Below, in pieces: positions 43,869-51,600 of a stretch of 64,000 bases of DNA. The notes beneath the pieces are model-generated. The model had not been told where the DNA came from. It searched no databases and saw only the letters and a program-made list of their open reading frames with translations. The translations under genes and the position numbers were made by a program. Each line of letters begins with the position of its first letter. Positions within the stretch are counted from its first letter, which is position 1. Source of the stretch: Lysinibacillus xylanilyticus (GTDB taxonomy: Bacteria > Bacillota > Bacilli > Bacillales_A > Planococcaceae). The stretch is from NCBI RefSeq assembly GCF_001183605.1, contig NZ_LFXJ01000002.1, forward strand, positions 64,501-128,500. Direction: 5' to 3'.

Positions 43869-44789
43869 ATGATAGGAAAATTGGATTTATATCGTGTTTT
43901 TAGTATTGTTGCTAAAAACAATAGCTTTTCGAGAGCGGCTAAAGACTTATTTATGACTCAACCAGCTGTTAGTCAAGCTATGATGCAATTAGAAAAGGAG
44001 CTAGGTACACGTCTCTTTAATCGAACACCTAAAGGGGTGACGTTAACAACTGAGGGTAGCCTTCTATACGAGTATACGAATTCAGCTTTAGGCCTTTTAG
44101 ATGCGGGTGAGGAGAAGTTGTTAGAATTTAAAAATTTAACAACAGGCCAGTTGAAAATAGGGGTAGGGGACACTATTTCGCGTTTCTTTTTAATGCCTTA
44201 TCTAGAGGCGTTTCATACAATGTATCCAAATATCAAATTGCAAATGTTAAATGGAACAACCTCGGAAATTTGTAATTTTATTAAATCCGGTGAGGTTGAT
44301 ATAGGACTTTGTAATTTTCCGATAGAAGATTCGACGTTACAGTTAACCGCTTGCACAGAGGTTCAAGATATTTTTGTATGCGGTGAGAAGTACAAAACGT
44401 TGGCGTCAAAAAGCGTAAGCTTTGAGGATTTGTTAAAGTTTCCACTTGTTTTTTTAGAGAAAAAATCAAATTCAAGAAAGTACGTAGAAGATTATTTATT
44501 TGCAAGAGGGATCCGCATTGAACCTGAGTTTGAGCTTGGTTCGCATGATTTAGTGCTGGAATTTGCACGTAGTAACTTAGGGATTGCCTGTGTAACGAAA
44601 GAATTTTCTAAGGTTTATTTGCAGCGAGGACTTTTATATGAGCTAACATTAACAGACAGTATTCCAACACGAAGCATTGGCATGTGCTATTTGAAAAGTG
44701 TACCTTTATCTCGAGCAGCATTGAAATTTGTAGAAATTATTGAGCAAAAGCAGGAGCGTAAACGTCTACATTCAAGAATAATAAAGTGA
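43869..44789 (+). CDS. LysR-type transcriptional regulator
   Basis: A 306-residue LysR protein: helix-turn-helix VAKNNSFSRAAKDLFMTQPAVSQAMMQLEKELGTRLFNR (residues 14-52) and a PBP2-like effector domain (about 90-295) related to the CysL/YwfK group (LKIGVGDTISRFFLMPYLEAF). It is divergent from the CofE-like gene, its probable target. The ATG follows AAGGGGTGCTTAT. It converges on a second LysR gene with a shared terminator. Confidence 0.92.
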   Translation: MIGKLDLYRVFSIVAKNNSFSRAAKDLFMTQPAVSQAMMQLEKELGTRLFNRTPKGVTLTTEGSLLYEYTNSALGLLDAGEEKLLEFKNLTTGQLKIGVGDTISRFFLMPYLEAFHTMYPNIKLQMLNGTTSEICNFIKSGEVDIGLCNFPIEDSTLQLTACTEVQDIFVCGEKYKTLASKSVSFEDLLKFPLVFLEKKSNSRKYVEDYLFARGIRIEPEFELGSHDLVLEFARSNLGIACVTKEFSKVYLQRGLLYELTLTDSIPTRSIGMCYLKSVPLSRAALKFVEIIEQKQERKRLHSRIIK

Positions 44790-44820
44790 GCTTAGCGACT
44801 TAACCCGCTAAGCTTTCTTT
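44789..44820. terminator. Bidirectional terminator between convergent LysR genes
   Basis: AGCTTAGCG (44789-44797) pairs perfectly with CGCTAAGCT (44806-44814), followed by TTCTTT on the plus strand. It overlaps the last codons of the minus-strand gene. Confidence 0.8.
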
Positions 44821-45695
44821 AATAGTGCCTCCAAAAGAATGTCAACATTGCGTTTATTTTTCATTGTAGGAGAGTACAAATAAGAAAATGTTCGTATAAA
44901 ATGCTGTTCCTCGAGAGGTAAGATTTTTATATCGTTATTTTTTAATTCGCGCTCAATGACACAAGCAGACAATAATGAAAGTCCAAGCCCCTGTATAACG
45001 CTTTCTTTCACACCTTGATTACTACTAATAGTAAGAAGTGAACGTACTTGAAGCCCGTTTGCTCTAAATAAATGATCTAAATAATAACGTGTGCCAGAAC
45101 CTTCTTCTCGTGCAACCCAGTTTTGCTGCTGCAAGTCCGCAACCGTAATCGTTGACTCCTTTGCAAGAGGATTATTACTTGCACTGACAATAAATAACTC
45201 ATCTTGCATAAACGGTTTAATAAGAAGTTCATGGTCTTGTGCTTGTGCTTGTCCTTCAATAAGACCGATATCGACTTGTAAAAATTTTGTATATTGAATG
45301 ATTTCTTTCGTATTGCCAATAATAACTTGAAGCTCTAGCTGAGGGAATTGCTGTTGCAAGCTCGCTATGATAGGAGGCAATATATATTCCCCAATGGTAA
45401 AGCTAGCACCAATCACAAGTGTACCTTGAATTTCATGGTGATAGGTTAAAATATCTTCCCTTGCTGCCTCGGCAATGGCCATCATTTGCTTAGCTCGTTT
45501 ATATAAAATTTCTCCAGTTGGTGTGATTTGTACAGATTTTGGTGAACGGATAAATAAGGTTGTTTGAAATTCTTGCTCTAAATTTTTAATGTGTAAACTG
45601 ACACTTGGCTGTGAAATATGAAGTATTTCAGAGGCTTTCGTAAAATTATTGACCTCCACTAGTGTGATGAATGTTCTTAAAGCGTCAAATTGCAT
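44808..45695 (-). CDS. LysR-type regulator (CysL-like)
   Basis: A 295-residue LysR protein: VNNFTKASEILHISQPSVSLHIKNLEQEFQTTLFIRS (residues 15-51) and an effector domain with GTLVIGASFTIGEYILPPII, SNQGVKESVIQGLGLSLLSACVI. It is related to the CysL (YwfK) group that controls sulfur metabolism. It is divergent from a YeiH-type sulfate-exporter-like gene 94 bp away, a pairing common in bacteria and consistent with its regulating that gene. Confidence 0.92.
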   Translation of the reverse strand: MQFDALRTFITLVEVNNFTKASEILHISQPSVSLHIKNLEQEFQTTLFIRSPKSVQITPTGEILYKRAKQMMAIAEAAREDILTYHHEIQGTLVIGASFTIGEYILPPIIASLQQQFPQLELQVIIGNTKEIIQYTKFLQVDIGLIEGQAQAQDHELLIKPFMQDELFIVSASNNPLAKESTITVADLQQQNWVAREEGSGTRYYLDHLFRANGLQVRSLLTISSNQGVKESVIQGLGLSLLSACVIERELKNNDIKILPLEEQHFIRTFSYLYSPTMKNKRNVDILLEALLKKA

Positions 45696-45807
45696 ATTAT
45701 TACCCCTATCATTAGAAATATTAATAATTATGATTATATATATGTATTTTACTGATGATTAACTTTCTAATAAAGTAAAATTATCAAGGATGAAAGAAGT
45801 GAACAAC

Positions 45808-46824
45808 ATGGATAATGGCCAGCATAGGTTAAAAAGTTTCCTGACCCCAGCGTTTATGAAGGGGATATTGTTGACTCTCATTATTGCTTTAGTAGCAAAG
45901 TATATTTCGACATTTCCGTTCTTCTCAATATTAGGGCAACTTGTCATTGCCATTATATTGGGTATGGCTTGGAGAGCGGCATTTAAGGTGCAGGATTCTT
46001 GGCAAACAGGCATAACATTTTCAAGTAAAAAATTATTACGCCTAGGCATTATTTTTCTAGGTATGCGTTTAAATTTAGCGGATATTTACAATGCTGGAGC
46101 AAGCGTTTTTCTTATTGCGTTTATTAATCTGGTATTTGCTTTAGTGGTTGTCTATGGCTTAACGAAGGTATTTCATGTCGATAAGAAGCTAGGCATACTA
46201 ACAGCTTGTGGCACAGCTATTTGCGGGGCTGCTGCGGTTGTCGCTATTGCTCCTCAAATTAAAGCAAATGAAAAAGAAACAGCAGTGGGCGCAGCGATAG
46301 TCGCATTACTAGGGACTGTATTCACATTAGTCTACACGGTGTTATACTCAGTATTTAACTTAACTCCTACTGAATACGGTATTTTTACGGGAGGCACGCT
46401 ACATGAAATTGCTCATGTTATTGCAGCAGCTTCAGCTGGTGGAAATGAAGCCGTTGATATGGCAGTTATTGTGAAGCTAACACGTGTCGCATTGCTTGTA
46501 CCGGTAGCGATAGTCATCGGTATTTTATATCGAAGAATTGATACGGATCAGGAAAAGAAAGGATTTTCACTGTCGATAATTCCATGGTTTATTCTTGGAT
46601 TTTTAGCGATGAGTGCTATCAATTCGTTAGGGATTGTACCAGCTAGTGTAGCGCAAACTTTTGTAAATATCGCTTATATTTTAATTGGAATGGCGATGGC
46701 TGGACTAGGTTTAAATGTAGAAATTAAAACCTTTAAACAATTAGGCGTAAAAGCGTTTATTGCAGGACTTATCGGCTCGGTTTGCTTATCAATAGTTGGC
46801 TATGTTTTAGTTATTTTCATGTAA
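45808..46824 (+). CDS. YeiH/UPF0324 family putative sulfate exporter
   Basis: A 338-residue membrane protein with about ten helices. Family signatures are LGIIFLGMRLNLADIYNAG, LGILTACGTAICGAAAVVAIAPQIKANEKETAVG, TGGTLHEIAHVIAAA and the C-terminal GLGLNVEIKTFKQLG. The family is annotated as putative sulfate or small-anion exporters; direct proof is limited. ATG 45808 is preferred to ATG 45790 because GAAGTGA is placed correctly before it. It is paired with the divergent CysL-like regulator. Confidence 0.9.
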   Translation: MDNGQHRLKSFLTPAFMKGILLTLIIALVAKYISTFPFFSILGQLVIAIILGMAWRAAFKVQDSWQTGITFSSKKLLRLGIIFLGMRLNLADIYNAGASVFLIAFINLVFALVVVYGLTKVFHVDKKLGILTACGTAICGAAAVVAIAPQIKANEKETAVGAAIVALLGTVFTLVYTVLYSVFNLTPTEYGIFTGGTLHEIAHVIAAASAGGNEAVDMAVIVKLTRVALLVPVAIVIGILYRRIDTDQEKKGFSLSIIPWFILGFLAMSAINSLGIVPASVAQTFVNIAYILIGMAMAGLGLNVEIKTFKQLGVKAFIAGLIGSVCLSIVGYVLVIFM

Positions 46825-46832
46825 TAAAGTAT

Positions 46833-46869
46833 AAAAAATCCTGCATTTTCGAAAATGCAGGATTTTTTT
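46833..46869 (+). terminator. Rho-independent terminator
   Basis: AAAAAATCCTGCATTTT pairs with AAAATGCAGGATTTTTTT around a CG centre, the strongest hairpin in this part of the window. Confidence 0.92.
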
Positions 46870-46935
46870 AGATAGAATCAGAAGATATTTTAGTTTTTAT
46901 CCCACTTCTTCGTAAATAGGTGGGGATATGGTTAG

Positions 46936-46962
46936 TCTAGGCATAATTGCGCCCGACTTCAG
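46936..46962. repeat. Family A repeat, degraded fragment
   Basis: TCTAGGCATAATTGCGCCCGAC resembles half of the terminal family A hairpin plus flanking bases. Confidence 0.35.
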
Positions 46963-46973
46963 CTTTGGCTTAA

Positions 46974-47309
46974 TTAGCGTAATGCTTCAATCGAAGAAGC
47001 TAATTCAGCTATAACTATTTTGCTACCGATAAGTGGACTGTTTTCAGGTTTTCCTCCCTCAGAGCTTTGTCCAGGACGGTGATGAGCAGCAGCGAATGCA
47101 TCGCTATCACGCCAAGCTTGGAAATGCTCCTTAGACTCCCAGTACATATTGACGCTCATTTCGTCATAAGTCGGATCATCAGTTGAAACTAATACCTCCA
47201 CTTTATGGAAGCCTTCAAACTGCTGTAGAGGTCCTGGTTTTGTAAAGTTCGGTGCCATTTTTGCAGCAAAGCCGGGTTTGACTTGAATACGATTTGTAAC
47301 AATAATCAT
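46974..47309 (-). CDS. IsdG/HmoB-type heme-degrading monooxygenase
   Basis: A 111-residue ferredoxin-like-fold monooxygenase: MIIVTNRIQVKPGFAAKM (asparagine N6 equals the IsdG N7 position), KVEVLVSTDDPTYDEMSVNMYWESKEHFQAW and SDAFAAAHHRPGQ, which supplies the heme-ligand histidine region. It would open heme to release iron. ATG 47309 follows AGGGGGGAAAGC. A Fur-like box lies just upstream, so it is probably induced by iron limitation. Confidence 0.85.
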   Translation of the reverse strand: MIIVTNRIQVKPGFAAKMAPNFTKPGPLQQFEGFHKVEVLVSTDDPTYDEMSVNMYWESKEHFQAWRDSDAFAAAHHRPGQSSEGGKPENSPLIGSKIVIAELASSIEALR

Positions 47310-47353
47310 GCTTTCCCCCCTAATCATTTTTTAGTTAACTATATGAATGAATT

Positions 47354-47372
47354 ATCAATGATTATCATTCGC
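47354..47372 (-). promoter_or_regulatory. Fur box
   Basis: Reverse strand GCGAATGATAATCATTGAT contains the palindromic core ATGATAATCATT of the Fur consensus. A second ATGATAATT half lies at 47378. It sits about 45 bp upstream of the heme monooxygenase start. Confidence 0.65.
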
Positions 47373-47550
47373 AATCAATGATAATTCGCATAAGAAGACA
47401 TTGTCAATAGAAGAGCAATGTAAATTGCAAATAGCTCGATATTTGAAGCGTCCTATAAGAATGAACAGACTCTCTAGTTCCTGACATTTAACTGACATAA
47501 TCCGATGATATAATGAAAGCACGAATGGGCTGGTAGCGAGGTGAAAGGGC

Positions 47551-47774
47551 ATGACCAAAATATTAGTAGTAGAAGACGAATATGCAATAAGCCAAGTTTT
47601 GAAGGCATATTTGAAAAAGTTGGCTATGATGTTATGCAATGTTTTAATGGCGGTCAGGCATTGGATATATTTCAAGAGGTTCAGCCTGATTTAGTATTAC
47701 TCGATATCATGTTACCAGAAAAAAACGGTTGGTTAATTTTAAAGGAAATTAGAGAAATTAGCTCTTGGCGATAA
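47551..47774 (+). pseudogene. Response regulator, frame-shifted and truncated
   Basis: ATG 47551, after GTGAAAGGGC, opens a receiver domain: MTKILVVEDEYAISQVLKAYLKK. The frame then breaks at GAAAAAG near 47606-47612; one extra A would continue it as VGYDVMQCFNGGQALDIFQE, then VQPDLVLLDIMLPEKNGWLIL, which is present in the shifted frame up to KEIREISSWR. The receiver ends after about 70 residues, and the rest of the receiver and any output domain are missing. A deletion joined it to an unrelated 3' end. It is non-functional as it stands. Confidence 0.8.
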
Positions 47775-47976
47775 TCAGGGAGAAAGACCAAATGGCGGTG
47801 GCCAAATGCAACGACCTGACAAAAATGGAGGACCTATGTGGCCTAACCAAGGCGGTGAGCAACTAAATCAAGGAACTGTTATCGATAAAAATACAGTTCT
47901 TACAGCGATTGTTTGTTTTGCTTTGTTAATAGTTGCACTGCTCTTTGTTTTAAAATTTAACCGAAGAGGTCGTTAA
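47767..47976 (+). pseudogene. 3' remnant of a membrane protein (possibly CotH-like)
   Basis: A 69-codon open frame without its own start: GDNQGERPNGGGQMQRPDK, NGGPMWPNQGGEQLNQGTVI, then a membrane helix (TVLTAIVCFALLIVALLFVLKF) and NRRGR before the stop. This is the ending of a secreted protein with a Gly/Asn/Pro-rich linker and a C-terminal anchor, as seen in some CotH-type proteins; the identity is a guess. It starts exactly where the response-regulator piece ends, marking a deletion joint. Confidence 0.6.
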
Positions 47977-47981
47977 AAAAT

Positions 47982-48018
47982 AACCATATCCAAAACTTTT
48001 GGGTATGGTTTTTGCTTT
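47982..48018 (+). terminator. Rho-independent terminator
   Basis: AACCATATCC (47982-47991) pairs with GGGTATGGTT (48001-48010), followed by TTTGCTTTTT. It survives from the decayed operon. Confidence 0.75.
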
Positions 48019-48062
48019 TTATCGTGCTAAAATTAATCATTCTTTTTTTTAGGAGTAATAGT

Positions 48063-48665
48063 ATGAATGAATATCAATTTGATAAATATTTACATATTAA
48101 CACAGTAGGCGAACAATACGGTTTCCCTAAGCTAGCTCATTACCATCGCTATGAACCAACACCGTATGTTGGTTTAGAACAATTATTTTCGGAGTATGAA
48201 ATGCCTGAAAATCCAGTGTTTATCGATATGGGATGTGGAAAAGGGAGAGTCCCTATTTATGTACATGATAAATTTCATATTCCGACAATAGGGGTAGAAA
48301 TGGATGCAGGTTTCTATGCAGAGGCTGAGAATAATAAAAGGGGCTATCTTCAAAAAAAGAGTGCTCAAGCTCCAATTTCCTTTATTCATTCAATAGCGGA
48401 GGACTATGCTATTCAGCCAAGCGACACGGTTTTCTTTTTTTTCAATCCGTTCTCAATCCATATTTTCCGTACAGTCATTCATAATATATGGGAGTCTTTT
48501 GAACAGCATATGCGTGAAATTCATATTATTTTATATTACCCACCATATGATTATTTGCAGTTTTTACATCATGGGACGTCTTTTGAATTAATCCATGAGG
48601 TTCATCTTGAAAATGAAACAAATATTAACGAACGCCTCTGTGTGTTTGCATTGAAAAAAGCTTAG
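48063..48665 (+). CDS. Class I SAM-dependent methyltransferase
   Basis: A 200-residue protein with SAM motif I VFIDMGCGKGRVPIYV (about 49-64) and the acidic motif II VGVEMDAGFYAEAE, followed by SIAEDYAIQPSDTVFFFFNPFS, which places an NPF substrate loop as in small-molecule or rRNA/protein methyltransferases. The N-terminal FDKYLHINTVGEQYGFPKLAHYHRYEPTPY is characteristic but not assigned. ATG 48063 follows TTTTAGGAGTAATAG. The substrate is unknown. Confidence 0.85.
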   Translation: MNEYQFDKYLHINTVGEQYGFPKLAHYHRYEPTPYVGLEQLFSEYEMPENPVFIDMGCGKGRVPIYVHDKFHIPTIGVEMDAGFYAEAENNKRGYLQKKSAQAPISFIHSIAEDYAIQPSDTVFFFFNPFSIHIFRTVIHNIWESFEQHMREIHIILYYPPYDYLQFLHHGTSFELIHEVHLENETNINERLCVFALKKA

Positions 48666-48702
48666 AGCTGTAGAAATAACCCAGCTCTAAGCTTTTTTAA
48701 TA
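48657..48702 (+). terminator. Rho-independent terminator
   Basis: AAGCTTAGAGCTG pairs with CAGCTCTAAGCTT, followed by T6. Confidence 0.85.
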
Positions 48703-49152
48703 AGATTCGACTATGAAAAATAAAAGAAAATCTTACTCTGATTACTCCCTCTAAGTACTGTATTTCCCTGGGAATAAATAGTTATTGGTAATTTCATAAT
48801 ACTTCGCGAGAACGCTTTAGCGCCTTATATCCTAGATCTTGCAATTTTCGAAAAAGGACTTCTTTTAACGAGATTTTATCGTAAAGAAATAATCAAAGAT
48901 GATAGTTTTATATTAATGTTCATTTTGAATTAATAGATAATTCTTAAATTACTAATTATACAGAAAAATCACTCTAGACTAAATATAAAGAATGTTTTAC
49001 AATGTAAAAGGTTTAATTGAATAATATATTGATTTAGTAATAGATAGTTATAAATTATTGTTTTGGTTATTTTTGTTATTGAGGAAATGCCATGGATTGT
49101 TTATAATTATCAGAAATATCTAATATTTGAGAAAACTTAGGGGGAATAAATT
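48703..49152 (+). promoter_or_regulatory. livJ upstream region with promoter and CodY-like boxes
   Basis: The 450-bp gap holds no gene. TTGAGG (49079-49084), 17 bp and TATAAT (49102-49107) form a good promoter. AATTATCAGAAATAT (49105-49119) matches the CodY consensus AATTTTCWGAAAATT at 12 of 15 positions and overlaps the -10; ATATTTGAGAAAACT (49123-49137) matches 11 of 15. CodY classically represses branched-chain amino-acid uptake when these amino acids and GTP are plentiful. Confidence 0.6.
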
Positions 49153-50370
49153 ATGAGAGAGAACAAAAAGCTTAAGAAGTTTGGCTCGCTTCTAGTTGCA
49201 TCTTCACTACTTGCAGGTGTTCTTGCTGGCTGTGGTAATGGAGATAGTTCAGGAGGGGGATCATCATCAGGCGGTGGTGGTTCTTCTGACGGTGATACTA
49301 TTAAAATCGGTGCAAACTTAGAGCTTTCGGGTAATGTAGCTTCCTACGGCTCTTCGATTGGTCTAGGTGCAGACCTTGCAGTGAAAGAAATTAATGATAA
49401 AGGCGGAATCGACGGTAAAAAAATTGAGCTGATTAAAGTAGATAACAAGTCTGAAAACTCAGAGGCCACTGCAGCAGCTCTTAAACTAACAACACAAGAT
49501 AAAGTAGTAGCAATGCTAGCACCAGCAACTTCTGGTAATACAGTTGCAACTGTCCAAATTGCGAATGAAAGAAAAATTCCAATTGTTACGGGTTCTGGTA
49601 CAGCTCCGAACATTACAGTAAATGATGATGATAGCGTTAATGAGTATGCATTCCGTACTTGTTTTATCGATCCATTCCAAGGGATTGTAGCAGCAAACTT
49701 TGCTTCTAATGAATTGAAAGCAAAAAATGTAGCTATTTTTGCGGACAACGCATCCGATTATGCGAAAGGTTTAGCAAAATCATTTAAAGAAACAATTACA
49801 AAAAATGGCGGGAAAGTTGTAAAGGAAGAGGCGTATGTAGCGAAAGATGCTGATTTCCGTACACAATTAACTAGTATTAAAGGAGAGAAGCCAGACTTTA
49901 TTTTTATCCCAGGATACTATGAAGAGGTTGGTTTAATTGTGAAACAAGCGCGTGAAATGGGTATTGATGTACCACTGATGGGGGCTGACGGTTGGGATTC
50001 ACCAACATTAGTAGAGCTAGCTGGTGCGAAAGCGCTAAATAACACGTACATCACCAACCACTACTCTGCAGAAGACCCAGATCAAAAAATTCAAGACTTC
50101 GTAAAGGCGTTTAAAGCAGCAAACAGTGATAAAGCACCAGATGCATTCAATGCACTTGGCTATGACACAGTTTACTACATTGCTGATGCTATTAAGCGTG
50201 CAGGCTCTACAGATGGGGAAGCTATTAAGAATGCTTTAGCTGACACAAAAGATCTTTCTTTAGTAACAGGTACTTTCACAGTTGACAAAAATCATAACCC
50301 AATAAAAACAGCAACAGTTCTTGAATTTAAAGACGGTAAACAAGTGTTCAACTCTAAAGTTAATCCTTAA
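49153..50370 (+). CDS. livJ: Branched-chain amino-acid ABC transporter substrate-binding lipoprotein
   Basis: A 405-residue family 6 solute-binding protein. The signal peptide ends at the lipobox LAGC (lipidated C27) and is followed by a Gly/Ser linker (GDSSGGGSSSGGGGSSDGD). The mature protein has the LivJ pattern: IKIGANLELSGNVASYG, GIDGKKIELIKVDNKSE, MLAPATSGNTVAT and YYEEVGLIVKQAREMGIDVPLMGADGWDSP. It captures leucine, isoleucine or valine, or related compounds, outside the membrane. It is expressed from a CodY-type promoter and followed by a terminator and a family A repeat before livH. Confidence 0.93.
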   Translation: MRENKKLKKFGSLLVASSLLAGVLAGCGNGDSSGGGSSSGGGGSSDGDTIKIGANLELSGNVASYGSSIGLGADLAVKEINDKGGIDGKKIELIKVDNKSENSEATAAALKLTTQDKVVAMLAPATSGNTVATVQIANERKIPIVTGSGTAPNITVNDDDSVNEYAFRTCFIDPFQGIVAANFASNELKAKNVAIFADNASDYAKGLAKSFKETITKNGGKVVKEEAYVAKDADFRTQLTSIKGEKPDFIFIPGYYEEVGLIVKQAREMGIDVPLMGADGWDSPTLVELAGAKALNNTYITNHYSAEDPDQKIQDFVKAFKAANSDKAPDAFNALGYDTVYYIADAIKRAGSTDGEAIKNALADTKDLSLVTGTFTVDKNHNPIKTATVLEFKDGKQVFNSKVNP

Positions 50371-50382
50371 TGTTTTCTAGGC

Positions 50383-50416
50383 AAGGGGAGGCGGGTAAAC
50401 ACGCCTTCCTTTTTTG
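50383..50416 (+). terminator. Rho-independent terminator after livJ
   Basis: AAGGGGAGGCG (50383-50393) pairs with CGCCTTCCTT (50402-50411) with wobbles, and a seven-T run ends at 50415. It partly separates livJ from livHMGF. Confidence 0.75.
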
Positions 50417-50597
50417 TTTATTTTCATTCAGTGAAGACTCCCACCATTGAAGATGGTGAGATGGATGCGGGTATGGTTTATTTACAGTGTCCAAGCACCT
50501 ACTGAATGAAAATAAAGCCTCCGGCGGATGTCACGGATTTTGAATTGTGCGAGCACAATTCAAAATCCGGACGCAATTACGCCAAGGCGAAATTGAT
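50417..50597 (+). repeat. Family A repeat with divergent but paired stems
   Basis: A perfect 16-bp outer stem TTTATTTTCATTCAGT (50417-50432) pairs with 50501-50516. The conserved GCCTCCGGCGGATGTCACGG block is followed by a perfect 17-bp hairpin, CGGATTTTGAATTGTGC (50534-50550) with 50553-50569, and the terminal AATTACGCCAAGGCGAAATT. Both stems differ in sequence from the copy at 4403-4597 yet pair perfectly. Confidence 0.9.
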
Positions 50598-50711
50598 AGA
50601 CCATGAAAAAAATTTTTTAAGAGGACACAATTTACTCTATTTTCAATAATAACATGTAGAAGCAAGTCCTATTTTTGCATTCTTCAAAAAATAAAAAAGG
50701 AGTGAACGCTA

Positions 50712-51587
50712 ATGGAATGGATACAGCAGCTTGTGAATGGTATTTCACTAGGTAGTATCTACGCTTTAATAGCGCTAGGGTATACGATGGTATACGGGAT
50801 TATTAAGCTGATTAACTTTGCCCACGGCGATGTCTTCATGATTGGGGCATTTATTGGTTTTTACGCAATTGCCAAATGGGAGCTTGGCTTCTTTCCGGCC
50901 TTATTATTGGCGATGGTGGTCTGTGCAATCTTTGGTGTTTTAATTGAACGTATTGCGTATAAGCGTTTGCGAAATGCCACGCGTATTGCGGCTTTAATTA
51001 CTGCAATAGGTGTATCACTATTAATCGAATATACTACTATTTTCTTCAGAGGTGCGCAACCGGCGGCATATCCTGATGTTATTACTAATAAATCATTTGA
51101 TGTTTTCGGTGTTCAAATCAGTAGTAAATCCATATTAATTTTAACTGTCGCAATTGTACTGATGATTCTTTTACAATTCATCGTACATAAAACAAAAATC
51201 GGGAAAGCGATGCGTGCGGTTTCTCATGATGCCGATGCAGCACGTTTAATGGGCATTAATGTAGATAATACAATTTCTGCGGCATTCGCAATTGGTTCAG
51301 CTTTAGCAGGTGCAGCGGGTGTTATCTTCGGGGTATATTACACAAAAATCGATCCATTAATGGGGGTTATTCCAGGGGTTAAAGCGTTTATCGCAGCAGT
51401 ACTTGGTGGTATTGGTATTATTCCGGGTGCCATGGTTGGCGGTATGCTGCTTGGCGTTGTGGAATCATTAGTAAGTGCACTTGGTTTCTCTTTATGGCGA
51501 GATGCAGCGGCATTCGTTATTTTAATTTTAATTTTAATCTTCAGACCATCGGGTATCTTTGGTAAAAATGCCCGTGAGAAAGTGTAG
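50712..51587 (+). CDS. livH: Branched-chain amino-acid ABC transporter permease LivH
   Basis: A 291-residue membrane protein with eight or so helices and the LivH signatures: LVNGISLGSIYALIALGYTMVYGIIKLINFAHGD at the N-terminus, GKAMRAVSHDADAARLMGINVDNTI (coupling region), GVIPGVKAFIAAVLGGIGIIPGAMVGG. It forms the channel with LivM. AAAAGGAGTGAACGCTA precedes the ATG. It is 13 bp before livM. Confidence 0.96.
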   Translation: MEWIQQLVNGISLGSIYALIALGYTMVYGIIKLINFAHGDVFMIGAFIGFYAIAKWELGFFPALLLAMVVCAIFGVLIERIAYKRLRNATRIAALITAIGVSLLIEYTTIFFRGAQPAAYPDVITNKSFDVFGVQISSKSILILTVAIVLMILLQFIVHKTKIGKAMRAVSHDADAARLMGINVDNTISAAFAIGSALAGAAGVIFGVYYTKIDPLMGVIPGVKAFIAAVLGGIGIIPGAMVGGMLLGVVESLVSALGFSLWRDAAAFVILILILIFRPSGIFGKNAREKV

Positions 51588-51600
51588 GTGAGCGGTAATT

